Source: Phaseolus vulgaris
Lineage: Eukaryota; Streptophyta; Magnoliopsida; Fabales; Fabaceae
Reading direction: 5' to 3'
DNA: 64,000 nt
NCBI RefSeq assembly: GCF_000499845.2
Contig: NC_023749.2
Location: 26,036,195 to 26,100,194 of the forward strand
Every line of letters starts with the position of its first letter. Position 1 is the first letter of the stretch. Position numbers and translations under genes: made by a program. The notes under the pieces were generated by a model. The model saw nothing but the letters and a program-made list of their open reading frames with translations. It searched no databases and was not told the origin of the DNA. Of the stretch, positions 21,307 through 31,575 are shown piece by piece.

Positions 21307-22614
21307 ATGGCGCGCACGAACGCAGAGCCTGATTCCTCCCCCAAGACCCCCAAGTCCAACTACAAAGCCTTCTACCCATGGGCCCCCGACGAGCTCCTGA
21401 GCGAGTGCACCAGCCTGACTTCCTTCCAGGACCTGGAAGCTCATCGTGGGGATCCCGATTTGTACAACTTTAACGCCTTCTGCCGCACACACGACACCCA
21501 CATATCCGTCCGTCCCGGCAGGCCTGGAGAACCTGTTTGTTTGGACGACAGACCTAGTAAGGGGAAACCCTTCTTCTTCATGTACCAAACCGTGTTCAAA
21601 CGCGTAGGAGTACGTCTCCCGTTCACCCCCTTTGAACGGGAACTCCTCACTGAGATCAATACTGCCCCCGCCCAGCTCCATCCCAACAGCTGGGCATTCG
21701 TGAGGGGTTTTCAAATTCTTTGCGGACACCTGGGTATCCTCCCTTCTGTAGACGTCTTCCTGCATTTCTTTGAGGTGAAAAAGCAGGGGAAAAGCTTCTG
21801 GGTAAGCTTTTCCGGGATCGCTGGCAGGATCCTCCTCTCCCTCTTCCAAAATTCTTACAAGAACTGGAAAGGGAAGTTCTTTAGGGTGTGCAGTGCCAAG
21901 CACGATCCCACAGCTTTGGATGGCTTCCCCCTTTACTGGACGGAGCGCCCTAAACTGCTTAGGGCCAAAACCCTGGAAGAGCTATCTCCCGCCGACAGGG
22001 AGGTAAGCAAAGCCTTGGCCGGGTTGGGGATCGTTTTTGACACCTTGAAGCTTGTCGCTAGCGAGTACAATGCTCATGCCCTGACCACCTACTTTGGTAA
22101 GGGGGCTCTCCCCTCATCCTTCTTGTTGTGAACAGCCATGTTACTTGCATCTCACGCCTCCATGTGTATTGTAATTTTGCATAGCTGCTTTGGCCCTAAT
22201 CTTTGCTGTTTGGTCTGTTTTGATGTAGGATCGGTGATGGGCGCTTCTAAGAGAATGATGCTGGCGAAAGCAATGAAGGAGGCTCGCGCCGCCAAGGCGG
22301 GCGCCTCCTCCACCCCTGCTGCCGATCCGGTTGTTTTGTTTGTATTATACTCGCTTCTTTCGCTTCGTTGGGCGACCTTGTATGCCCGGGAAAGGTCGTC
22401 TGCCAACCCTCACGCCCATGGAGAGGCTCACCTAGTGACGCCGTATCGCCCACGGGGTGTCTCTAACACCGAAACGGTTCTCTCCTTGATCCTTAGCCCC
22501 CGGCGCCCACGCCTAAGGAGAGGCCTGCTACAGCAGCGTCGTATCGTCCCCGGGTGTCTAAAACGTCGAGTACTTCGGGGGGGTTGTTCCCTGTATGGTC
22601 TTTCCTTCCCATAG
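21307..22614 (+). CDS. E2 aORF1: antisense PF04195-like gene with replaced C-terminus
   Basis: Exon 1 runs 21307-22096 (263 codons plus one base) from MARTNAEPDSS without a stop. It carries NYKAFYPWAPDELLSEC, GVRLPFTPFERELLTEI, PNSWAFVRGFQIL, PSVDVFLHFFEVKKQ and DGFPLYW. A GT-AG intron is proposed at 22097-22228 (G|GTAAGG ... TGTAG|GA). The spliced frame continues in exon 2 as GSVMGASKRMMLAKAMKEA. Compared with E3, a deletion of about 1.4 kb starts after GCCGATCCGG (22332) and removes the coiled-coil half. The frame stays open through U3-like DNA to a stop at 22614, giving about 391 residues. The family is annotated as a putative gypsy-type transposon protein of unknown biochemical role. The new tail is probably not a selected sequence. 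Confidence 0.65.
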
Positions 22615-22985
22615 GTATCGGGGAACACCCTGCCAGCAATTCGCTGGCGTTTGGCGGTCTTGTCTCCCTCCATAGTCTTTCCTACCCGTGGGTATTGGGG
22701 AGATGACGCCAGCAACTAACTCTGCCCTCTTCAATTTCGTCTCCCTCCACAGTCTTTCCTACCTGTGAGTATCGGGGAGGCGACCCTTCTGATATTTGGG
22801 TTGGCGACGCCCGCGACGTCTCATGCTGGCGTTGTCCTTTATGTCATTCCAGGCGACGCCTCGGGCGTCTCATGCTAGTGTCGCCTTGGGCGTCGTCCCT
22901 AACTTGACATTGACTTTGACCTTGGGCTTGGTCGATGCCTGGGGGCAGCGAAGAGCTCAAGGCCCTTCCCGTATCTTCCACGATG
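22340..22985. other. U3-like relic between aORF1 and aORF2 of E2
   Basis: Three imperfect copies of CTCCCTCCAYAGTCTTTCC + TACCYGTGGGTATCGGGG (from about 22580, 22667 and 22740), then GGCGACGCC motifs and a ttgactttgaccttgg run. The same succession forms the U3 end of this family's LTRs (compare 20335-20578). It is followed by a ccacgatgcgctcc/ccacgtggcgc segment like the one following the real LTR. Interpreted as a decayed LTR end or a duplicate of U3. Confidence 0.5.
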
Positions 22986-22989
22986 CGCT

Positions 22990-23442
22990 CCCTGTATAGC
23001 TGATGAGACGTTCAGTCATTCAACTTGATCCACGTGGCGCTTACTGTATGGCTGATGGGACATCCAGTCATTCGATTTGATCCTGACTCCTACTGTGCCC
23101 CTGATCCCCTTTCGACGGCGCATCGTACCATCAGGTATTCCATTGATACGACGTGTTCTGAGCTTAACCAGGGGTGCCACGGCCACCCTTCCATCTGCTG
23201 CCACGTGGCTCGATCGTGCGGTGCATCCATTCGCGTCGTTTGGCGCTCTAACCGCTTTATTTAACTCTTCAAACTCTGAAACTATCCTCATCATTTTCCC
23301 ACTCTTCATAACCTACTTACGTTCTCTCTTCTTGCACCCTTTCTTTTCTCACGAAGGGTTGTTCCAGCATTCGCTCCCCTCGCTCGACTCTTGCATTTCC
23401 GGCAGTCCCTACACCCTTGACACTCCCTGATCTTGTTAAAGA
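22990..23442 (+). promoter_or_regulatory. Upstream region of E2 aORF2 with G-box
   Basis: No coding frame. It contains CCACGTGGCTCGATCGTGCGG (23201 on), the counterpart of the aORF1 G-box blocks, then ctttatttaactcttcaaac near 23253 (TATA-like) and a pyrimidine-rich leader to the ATG at 23443. Promoter function inferred from position and conservation with E3. Confidence 0.45.
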
Positions 23443-24407
23443 ATGTCTTCTCATGCTGCTTCCTCCAGGGTCAGTCCCAAGGACTTGTACCCCTGGGCTT
23501 CGAGTGAACTTCTTGATGAGTGTTCATGCTTACTTGCCACCAGGGCCATAAGGGAGCACTAAGGGGATTCGTGTTCTTATGACCACCGGGCCTTCGCGAG
23601 GAGGCATGACGACGACATCGCTGTGCTCCTTTGCACTCTAGGGGAGCCAGTATGTGGAGACGAACGGGCCAACGAAGGGGTCCCTTTCTTTTACTTTTAC
23701 CAGGTGGTGTTCAAGACCATTGGAGTGCGCCTACCCTTCTCCTGGTTCGAGAAGGAACTGCTGTCGGAGATCAACGTTGCTCCGGCCCAGTTATACCCCA
23801 ACAGTTGGGCCTTTGTCAAAGCCTTCGACATTCTCTTCGGGTTTCTGGGTTGTGCACCCTCGGTTGACCTCTTTCTTCACTTCTTTGAGGTGAAGAGGCA
23901 GAGACACAACCTCTGGGTAACTCTCAGTAATGTACCCGGGAGAGTTCTCTTCACACCCTTCCAAAACTCGTTCTCCGGGTGGAAAGGCCGGTTCTTCAAA
24001 ATCTGCCGTACTGACCTTGTTCCCGACGCTCTGGATGGGTTTCCGCTGTAATGGGTGAGAGAGACGAGGGCCCTCAAAACCAAACCCTTCAAGAAGCTGG
24101 CTCCAAGTGATCAAATAGCTTGCCGGATTCTTGCTGAGACGGGAGGTTTTGACTCTGCCACTTGATCAGCCTGGAGTTCAACGCTGGGGCTCTCGAAAAG
24201 TACATATGTAAGAGTCGCTACCCTAGAAACTCCGGCCTTTGTTGTTTTCTGTACGTGCATGTCTTGCCTCATGGTATCTCTGACACATTTATCTCCCTTG
24301 GTGCAGGTTCGAAAATAAACCAAGAAAGGAGGACACGACTTACTCGAGCTCTGCGGGCTGGGAAAGGGGCTTCGCCTTCCTCCAGTGCTGATTCTGATGA
24401 CCACTGA
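23443..24407 (+). pseudogene. E2 aORF2: antisense PF04195-like gene, broken
   Basis: Second, diverged antisense gene. It begins MSSHAASSRVSPKDLYPWAS and has GVRLPFSWFEKELLSEI, PNSWAFVKAFDILFGF, PSVDLFLHFFEVKRQ and DGFPL. Lesions: TAA at codon 40 (23560-23562), TAA at codon 203 (24049-24051, TAC in E3) and a one-base loss near 24162. The intron (donor AT|GTAAGA near 24209, acceptor GGTGCAG ending at about 24307) is retained. The short exon 2 encodes a basic segment (ERRTRLTRALRAGKGA) and an acidic Ser end. It is close to the intact E3 copy and only distantly similar to aORF1. Confidence 0.8.
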
Positions 24408-24597
24408 AAAGTGGCTCTTTTGTGACTTGCATGAGTTGTAATATTCGCCCCATTTGGGCTACTTCCATTGTATTGAACATTGCTTGTAACACCAACTTTT
24501 TCTATATCAATTGATTTTTGCAACGTCACTTTACTCTGCCTACATTTCGCATATTGTGCGCTTTCCTTCACCATGTTCATCAACGGCGCCCGCCTCC

Positions 24598-24757
24598 ATC
24601 CAGGCGACGCATTCTTTCTTGACGACGCCTTGACCTAGGCGACGCCTTCTTTCTGGGCGACGCCTTCTTTCTGGGCGACACCTTCTTTCTGGGCGACACC
24701 TTCTTTCTTGGCGACGCCTTCTTTCTTGGCGACGCCTTCTTTCTTGGCGACGCCTTA
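24598..24757 (+). repeat. 18-bp minisatellite with GGCGACGCC core
   Basis: About eight units of TTCTTTCTTGGCGACGCC with variants (ctgggcgacacc, ctaggcgacgcc). E3 has only about four dispersed copies at the same place (54535-54655), so the array expanded in E2. Confidence 0.85.
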
Positions 24758-24836
24758 CCTTACTTCAAACGAAGAAAGATACAGGCTAAAAACCAAGGCA
24801 CTTCATTTTCTCAAATTGGTTTTACCTTTTATTACG

Positions 24837-24880
24837 GTGACCTCATTAAAAAACCCCCGAGAGGGAAAAAGAGTGTCCCC
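24837..24880. other. Conserved convergence block, E2 copy
   Basis: GGTGACCTCATTAAAAAACC, then CCCGAGAGGGAAAAAGAG and TGTCCCC. It lies about 35 bp past the gag-pol stop and some 430 bp past the end of aORF2. Confidence 0.6.
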
Positions 24881-24914
24881 TTCAACTAAATTGTTACATA
24901 ACTGCTTACATAAG

Positions 24915-27900
24915 TCAACTGAAATAAAATTTTAGGTTGGCTGCATTCCAACTGCGCGGGATAGGACCTCCATCTAAAGTCTCCAGGCTGTACGAACCGT
25001 TGCCCTTAGCCTTAGTAACTCTGAAGGGTCCGGTCCACTTGGGAGACAGCTTATTCTCCAACTCGTATGGGTGGGCTTTCCTCATCACTAGGTCGCCGAC
25101 CTGAAACTGTTGCGGCTTTACCTTAGAGCTATATTGCCGCTCTACTCTTCTCTTCGTCGCTTCAGCTTTTATTCTAGCTTCTTCCCTGGCCTCGTCTAGC
25201 AGATCTAGGTTTACCCGCCTCTCTTCATTGGATTCCTCCGCCACAAAGTTTTGAAAACGTGGCGAGCTCTCATGTATTTCTACCGGGATCATCGCGTCCG
25301 ACCCGTAAACCAAACTGAAAGGCGTCTCCATAGTAGAGGATTGGGGGGTGGTGTGATATGCCCATACGATCCTTGGAACCTCTTCGGCCCACGCCCCTTT
25401 GGCTTTCTCTAACCTTCTTTTTAACCCCCTTGGCAGAACTCTGTTTGCCGATTCTACCTGCCCATTAGTCTGGGGGTGCTCAACTGATGCAAACACCTGT
25501 TTAATGCCTACCTCAGCACATAGGTTTCTCAACTGTTGACTGGCGAACTGGGTTCCGTTGTCGGATATCAGCCGCCTAGGTACGCCAAAACGGCACACAA
25601 TGTTCTTCCACACAAAATGTTGTACTTTGTGCGCTGTGATTTGTGCCACGGGCTCTGCCTCTATCCATTTGGTGAAGTATTCGATGGCAACGATCAAATA
25701 CTTCATCTGCCTGATCGCCAGTGGGAAGGGGCCCAGGATGTCGATTCCCCGTGTATGGAAAGGCCACGGGCTGTATATGGATCGCAACTCTTCTGGCGGC
25801 GCCTTGTGCCAGTCGGCGTGCTTTTGGCATTGCCTACACCGCTGGGCGTGCCGTGCGCAGTCCTCTTTCACTGTTGGCCAGAAGAAACCTGCGCGTATTA
25901 CCTTGGAGGCTAAGGATCTCCCCCCTACGTGGCTCCCGCAGATGCCTTCGTGTAGTTCCGCCATTATCCTGGTGCACTCATCGCCACTGACGCATGTTAG
26001 GATAGGGTGAGTGAAACCCTGCCTGAACAGCACCCCATCCACCAAAGTATATCTTGCGGCATTTCTTTTGACTTTTTTACCTTCTTCAGGCTCCACTGGG
26101 AGAGCCCCATCCGCCAGGTATCGCTTGTAGGGCGTCATCCAGGTGTCTCCCCTGGCTAGAACGCATACCTGCATCTGCTCTTCCTCAGGCACACCCGCGT
26201 ACATGCTGATGCGGGGCGCCCTCTGCGTATCTTGGGTCAAAGAGCAATGACTCATCGGCCTTCCCCTTGATGTATAAATCTGGAGGACATCCACCCTGTT
26301 GTCTTCCACGAATCTACGCGGAGCTTTGAGAGTCTCCTGGAACACTGTCCTTTGTCTACCCCCCTTGCCTGAGCTGGCCAGCTTTGCAAGCAGGTCAGCT
26401 CTTGCATTCTGCTCCCTCGGGACATGTATCAGCTCAAGAGCGTTGAATGCTCCCTTCAGCAACTGGACGTATTTCAGATACGCCGCCATTTGTGGGTCCT
26501 TCGCCTGGAACTCACCCGACACCTGCCCCGTAATCAGCTGGGAGTCACTCTTCACCAAGAGGTTTTGTGCGCCCATCTCCTTGGCCAGGAGCATTCCTGC
26601 AATCAGGGCTTCATATTCTGCCTGATTGTTACTTTCCTTGAAGGCGAAGCGCAGGGCCTGCTCGATCAGTATGCCGTCGGGTCCCTCCAAGACTATTCCT
26701 GCACCGCTCCCTTGTTGGTTGGAAGAGCCATCAACCGATAGCAGCCACTGCGAACTCACTTCCACCTCTTGCTCACCTCCGGGCGAAAGTTCCGCTATAA
26801 AATCTGCGTACACCTGCCCTTTGATGGATCCTCTAGGCTCATACTGGATGTCGAATTCTGACAGTTCTACCGCCCAGCGCACCATTCTTCCCGCCACATC
26901 CGGCTTCTGCAGCACTTTCTGTATAGGGAGGTTGGTCATCACCACCACCGTAAAGTTGTGGAAGTAATGACGGAGCCTCCTAGCAGAAAACACTACCGCC
27001 AGCGCCGCCTTCTCTAGCGCTTGGTACCTCGTCTCAGCCCCCTGTAAGGCCTTGCTTACGAAATAGATGGGCTTCTGACTCTGGTCCTGCTCTTGGACCA
27101 ACACGGAACTGATGGCCCGCTCCGTTACAGTAAAATATAACCGGAGGGGCACGCCCGCTACCGGTTTGCAGAGGACCGGTGGCGTCGCCAGGTACTCCTT
27201 CAGCTTAATGAAAGCCACTTCGCATTCATCAGTCCATGCAAAGCGACTGTTTCTCTTGAGGCACTGGAAATACGGGTGCCCCTTCATCGTCGTGTCCGCG
27301 CTCGGTGGACGTTCATACACCATGAACACGCCTCTATTCGTTTTCAGGCTGTTCTCATAGCATTTCCTTGCCTCCTCCTGGTCTGACCTGATGACTATCA
27401 CCTGGCCATTGAGGTCCGACAGCTTCATCTTCATGTGGCGTGTGGAGGACACTGCGTTCAGACGGTTTAACGCTGGTCTGCCCAGCAAAATATTGTAGGC
27501 AGAGTTGGCGTTCACGACCAGGTACCGGATGCTTTCGGTACGGGAGGCTTCTCCGTCTGTGAACATAGTCCTCAACTCCAGGTACCCCCGGACTTCCACC
27601 TGGTTATCCCCAAACCCATACAGGCACCCCGTATAGGGACTCAACAGATCGGGGGACAGCCGTAACTTATTAAAGGTCGACAGAAACATGACGTCTGCCG
27701 AACTTCCTTGGTCGACAAGCACCCTGTGCACCTTCCTTCCGGCTGTGACGACTAAGATGACAACGGGGTCGTTGTCGTGGGGTACCACATCTCGGAGGTC
27801 TCTTCTCGTGAACACGAGATCCGACTCCCATGGCTCCCCCAAGAGCCTCTCTTCGATTGAATTTACCCCCCTCGCGTATTTCTTCCGCTGGGAGGCGGTG

Positions 27901-29234
27901 GGTCCCCCGCCGGAAAAACCTCCAGCAATGGTGTGGACCTCACCAAGCACAGGCATCTCGTGTGCTGGTTCTTCCGCCGGCGGCGACAAGGTGGCGGTCG
28001 TTGTGGGGTCTGCGACATAGTCCTTCAAAAACCCAGTCCTCACCAGCTCATCTAGCTGGTAGCCCAACGACAGGCAATTATCAATGTGGTGCCCGAAAGC
28101 CTCGTGGAATTCGCACCAAGAATCTTTGCGAGGCCCCAGCACCTTGTCGGTCTTCGCCGGTCGCCTCAGCCTCTCAGCTATGTTAGGCACGGCGATCAAA
28201 TCCTTCAACTCAACCACGAAGTTGTACCTCGCCGGTCTCGCTCTTTCTCTGGCCGGGCGATCGCCTCCTGCTGGACCCCGGGGCTGGGGCTTTCTAGCCT
28301 CGTAGGGGCGTCTCGCCTCTGGCTTCTTTCTTCCCGTCGTGGTCTCATTGACCCTGACGGGTTGCGCTCTCGCCGGTCCCCTCGGGCGTGAGGGTGCGAC
28401 GCTGTTGCGCTTCACACACACCTCCCCTTCAGAAGCAATATGTTCTACCGCCCTACGCCGTAGTTCAGCGAAAGTCCTAGGGCGGTTGCGGATGATGGAT
28501 TCTCCAAAAGGACCGGGGCATACGCCTTTCACAAATGCGTACACGATCATAGGCTCCTCTGTCGTACCAACCTTCACGACCTGGGCCCCGAAGCGATTGA
28601 TATACTCCTTCAGGGTCTCCCCTTGATACTGCTTCACATCAAACAGATCGTAAGAGATCGGCGGCGGGGCCTTGTTTGCTAAATATTGTTCCCTGAACAA
28701 TCGTGACAATTGGCGGAAAGATGTGATATGACCATCTGGAAGGCTGATGAACCAGTCCATAGCCATCCCGGTCAGGGTGCTCATAAAGAGCTTGCACTTG
28801 GCAGCGTCAGAACCGCCTACCAGGACCATCTGTGTGTGGAATGCAGCAAGGTGCGTCTCTGGGTCCTCCATCCCGGTGAATATCACCTTAGGCCCCGCGA
28901 ACGTGTTCGGGATTACTGCATCCAGGATCTCCTGCGAGAAAGGGGTGGAAAACTCCCTTGGTGGGGAATGGTTCTCCATCTCGTCATGTCCAGGCCGCCT
29001 CCGATCATTTCTCAGGCCCTGGCGCAACTCCTCATTTACACGGTGGAGCTCTTCATTTCGCTCATGCGTGGCATCGAGATCTGCCTGCATGCGTTCCTGT
29101 TCCATTTTCGACTTCGCCATGTCCTGCTGCAGCCCCCTCATTATCTCCAGGACCTGTTGCATGGATAATTCTGCTGGGGCTGCGCGTGCTGTACTTCGTC
29201 TGGTGGGAGCCATTGTCACTCCAACCTCCTCCAA
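24915..29234 (-). CDS. E2 gag-PR-RH-aRH-INT polyprotein lacking the RT core
   Basis: One open frame of 1439 codons (residue numbers from the ATG at 29234; the start shared with E1 and E3 is the next Met, MAPTRR, at 29213). Gag domain about 100-270 (MDWFISLP, FREQYLANK), basic linker to 345, protease core VLVDQGSS at 506-513 (catalytic Asp508). After residue 650 (SADTTM) the protein jumps to KGHPYFQC at the end of RT, so fingers, palm and YVDD are absent; the E3 counterpart spans about 1.1 kb. The degenerate RT-linked RNase H follows (LRLYFTVTE, about 697). Then comes an apparently intact archaeal-type RNase H with Asp835, Glu874, Asp897 and Asp947, then integrase with the HHCC finger (His1095, His1102, Cys1133, Cys1136) and D1165, D1225, E1261 (D-D-35-E). 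It cannot reverse transcribe by itself. Confidence 0.9.
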   Translation of the reverse strand: MEEVGVTMAPTRRSTARAAPAELSMQQVLEIMRGLQQDMAKSKMEQERMQADLDATHERNEELHRVNEELRQGLRNDRRRPGHDEMENHSPPREFSTPFSQEILDAVIPNTFAGPKVIFTGMEDPETHLAAFHTQMVLVGGSDAAKCKLFMSTLTGMAMDWFISLPDGHITSFRQLSRLFREQYLANKAPPPISYDLFDVKQYQGETLKEYINRFGAQVVKVGTTEEPMIVYAFVKGVCPGPFGESIIRNRPRTFAELRRRAVEHIASEGEVCVKRNSVAPSRPRGPARAQPVRVNETTTGRKKPEARRPYEARKPQPRGPAGGDRPARERARPARYNFVVELKDLIAVPNIAERLRRPAKTDKVLGPRKDSWCEFHEAFGHHIDNCLSLGYQLDELVRTGFLKDYVADPTTTATLSPPAEEPAHEMPVLGEVHTIAGGFSGGGPTASQRKKYARGVNSIEERLLGEPWESDLVFTRRDLRDVVPHDNDPVVILVVTAGRKVHRVLVDQGSSADVMFLSTFNKLRLSPDLLSPYTGCLYGFGDNQVEVRGYLELRTMFTDGEASRTESIRYLVVNANSAYNILLGRPALNRLNAVSSTRHMKMKLSDLNGQVIVIRSDQEEARKCYENSLKTNRGVFMVYERPPSADTTMKGHPYFQCLKRNSRFAWTDECEVAFIKLKEYLATPPVLCKPVAGVPLRLYFTVTERAISSVLVQEQDQSQKPIYFVSKALQGAETRYQALEKAALAVVFSARRLRHYFHNFTVVVMTNLPIQKVLQKPDVAGRMVRWAVELSEFDIQYEPRGSIKGQVYADFIAELSPGGEQEVEVSSQWLLSVDGSSNQQGSGAGIVLEGPDGILIEQALRFAFKESNNQAEYEALIAGMLLAKEMGAQNLLVKSDSQLITGQVSGEFQAKDPQMAAYLKYVQLLKGAFNALELIHVPREQNARADLLAKLASSGKGGRQRTVFQETLKAPRRFVEDNRVDVLQIYTSRGRPMSHCSLTQDTQRAPRISMYAGVPEEEQMQVCVLARGDTWMTPYKRYLADGALPVEPEEGKKVKRNAARYTLVDGVLFRQGFTHPILTCVSGDECTRIMAELHEGICGSHVGGRSLASKVIRAGFFWPTVKEDCARHAQRCRQCQKHADWHKAPPEELRSIYSPWPFHTRGIDILGPFPLAIRQMKYLIVAIEYFTKWIEAEPVAQITAHKVQHFVWKNIVCRFGVPRRLISDNGTQFASQQLRNLCAEVGIKQVFASVEHPQTNGQVESANRVLPRGLKRRLEKAKGAWAEEVPRIVWAYHTTPQSSTMETPFSLVYGSDAMIPVEIHESSPRFQNFVAEESNEERRVNLDLLDEAREEARIKAEATKRRVERQYSSKVKPQQFQVGDLVMRKAHPYELENKLSPKWTGPFRVTKAKGNGSYSLETLDGGPIPRSWNAANLKFYFS

Positions 29235-29291
29235 CGTTACTACGACTTAGTAGATTTCTTCGAACTTGTGATGGGACTGATGTTTTATATC

Positions 29292-29310
29292 GGCCCCACG
29301 GTGGGCGCCA
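29292..29310 (-). promoter_or_regulatory. E2 primer binding site
   Basis: TGGCGCCCACCGTGGGGC on minus, two bases inside the 5' LTR. Confidence 0.82.
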
Positions 29311-29312
29311 AA

Positions 29313-30519
29313 TGTTCCGTCCGGTTGACCGGGACGTCTTCGTGCGCGACCTCAACCGTCAGCTAGGGACTCCTTCCCACTGATTACCTGTGGATTCCTA
29401 CAAAAAAGAGGACAAAGAGGCGCCCTAGCGGCCGTTTGCACTCCGACGCTCAAATCAGCCAGCAAGAAACACCAAAATTGTTCACCTCCGTCTCTGAGCA
29501 CCGCGTATGGCACTCTGAAGGTGGTAAAAATAACTGTGTATTGTGTGTCTGTGTTCTCTCTCTCAGGCAAAGATATTTCCCAGTCCCTTGTTCGTAACCT
29601 TGAAGCACGAGCAAGCAACTAGAGAGTTCTGGTAAATTTGCCAAAAGTTCCAACCCTCTTTCCAGCATTCTCCGCGCTATTTAAACTACCCAAGCATTTA
29701 AAGCGCCTTAAAGCGCCTTTAATTAAAAATGTAACGCACTCAATCAGCGTATTTAATTAGAAAACGTTGCGCATTTAAGACGTTGAAACGCTTGGGAGCC
29801 ATTATAACACCTGAATGCTCGAAAGGGAAACTGTATTGAATGACTTTAATTACCTGGCACCTGACTAAAGGGTGTTTCTATTCTGGCATGGCTGTCGTAC
29901 ACGTGGAGGTCCTCACGACGCCGTGACCCCATATGGGGGCGTTTCTGCCCATCTGGGGACGTTTCTACATGTGAGTCCTCCTGCTTGGGAGTGCTACTGC
30001 GCTAGGGGTGACTTTTTGGGTGCCAACTCATGCCCCCAATTATCTAGTCACTTACTTTGAGAGCGTATCTGCCTTCCTCTTGTACCCTGCACCCGGCTAC
30101 CCTGGGCGTGACCTTCCTCTTGAGTCGTATCTGTCCCACAGGCGTCTCTGGGGCGGCAGGAGTACTTCACGAGTCAGGCTGCCCTACTCTGGTACTATTA
30201 CTATGGCCTTGAAGCCACCTTTTCCTTCTCTTTATCACTGCCCCGGGTTATCAGGACCTGAGGTCTCCCCACGGTGTTGCTCCCTCCATGGTCTTTCCTG
30301 CCCATGGGTATCGGGGAACCACACCGTGATTGCCTTGCTTTAGCACTATTTGATCTGGCGACGGCCTGGTTGGGCGACGCCATCACCTAGACGACGCCTT
30401 GTCCTGGCGATGCTGGCACTTGGCGTCTCTCCACCTAGGCGACGCCTTGCGTTGACTTTGACTCTCCAGTCGTTGACTTTGACCTTGACTTAGTCAACGC
30501 CCGGATACGGGACGGTACA
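29313..30519 (-). repeat. E2 5' LTR
   Basis: 1207 bp. It differs from the 3' LTR by scattered single changes and by a CTACT insertion near 30184. Would supply promoter and polyadenylation signals for the element. Confidence 0.95.
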
Positions 30520-30524
30520 GTAGC

Positions 30525-31485
30525 TATATTACATTTTATCTGTTGTAATATTATATCTGTTACGTTATTAAATTTTATTTGTTGTGATATTATATCTATT
30601 GCATAAAAGATAAAGAAATATTTTATTTGTGGTGATATTATTCTGTAGATAGAAGATGAAAAAGATATTTTACCTGCTATCATGTTATTCTGAAGATGAA
30701 AGATATAATTATTATTGTTTGAATAGGCTATCATATTATCATGGAAATAACGGATATTTAAGAATTTGTTATCATGTTACTCTGAAGAGGACGTGAACGA
30801 TTAATTATCATTTAAATTTGTTGTGATATTGTTATCATGATCATGATCTCTCACATTAGAGAAGTTATTCTTATTACTGGTAATAGAGCATAGTAGTGAA
30901 AAAGTACATGTCTAGGAAAGTTCTGGCGAGGAAAGACTTGGTATTTAAGCATGTTCGTTGGTGACCCACCTCTCTTTCCTGGGAACTTACCTGGTGTACT
31001 AGTTCACGATCTACAACATGCAAAAAAGATCAACTTTGACAAATTTTGCAGAACTCGTGTGTCGAGAATGACAAATTATTATGTCCTACCGTAGCTCGAC
31101 GGTAAAGGGCAGTACAACATCAAACTTTTACACCATGCAGGGTCATAGAAGTGTTGGACAACAAAGCCTGTTGATGAAAAGTCAAGCCATCAGGACAACT
31201 CCTCTAACAGGTACATTACGACTCATGTGCACTGACCCTTGGCTCAGAGACAATCTGGACATGGGCACCCTTGATCGCAACTCGCCACCGTTGTGGTTCG
31301 AGCCTTTGAACAGGTCCGTAGCGACTCTCAAGTCGCCGCTCGCCACCGTTTTGGTTTGCCCCTTTGTCTTTGCAGGTGAGAGGTTTCTTGATCAAGGAAA
31401 TACGATTCTCAAACGGAGATAGAAGGGCTAAAGTCTACCGTTGGAGTTAACCAACTAGAAGAGGCCTCAGCCAGTCGAGGAGTGG
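30525..31485. other. E5 internal region after E2: minisatellite tail and unidentified DNA
   Basis: 30525-30680 continues the AT-rich minisatellite interrupted by E2. 30919-31000 is shared in inverted orientation with 36694-36773 of the gag-only element. 31080-31440 has a non-random look (gccaccgtt..gccgctcgccaccgttt) but no frame I can assign. Confidence 0.5.
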
Positions 31486-31575
31486 CTTGAGAAGAAGATC
31501 AACGGTAAGACGTTTAAGCTGGGGGAAACTTTAGACGGCGAGACACAAGACCAGATCGCCAAGGTAATAATTAGA
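31486..31575 (+). pseudogene. E5 pre-RT pol scrap
   Basis: Encodes EKKINGKTFKLGETLDGE and IAKVI, the counterpart of EREIGGKTFKLGSSLSPEE just before RT in E1-E4. It is about 30 codons long with no RT after it. It shows that E5 descends from a coding Tat element by internal deletion. Confidence 0.6.

Larger units (their letters stand above)
19377..30519 (-). mobile_element. E2: Tat-like element with RT-deleted gag-pol and two antisense genes
   Basis: 11,143 bp with TSD gtagc (19372-19376 and 30520-30524). Left to right: 3' LTR, polypurine tract, aORF1 (plus), U3-like relic, aORF2 (plus), 18-bp minisatellite, convergence block, gag-pol (minus), primer site, 5' LTR. The two LTRs differ at roughly 15-20 positions by eye plus a short indel, indicating a fairly young insertion. 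It is nested in the E5 minisatellite. Confidence 0.95.

Noticed and set aside
28710..29250. Plus-strand frames of 95-167 codons opposite gag of E1, E2 and E3
   Set aside because: They are complements of the gag coding region, kept open by its codon composition, without start context or conservation of their own.
31081..31422. 113-codon plus-strand frame in E5
   Set aside because: No recognisable motif or homologue in the window; it lies in undefined repeat-rich sequence.
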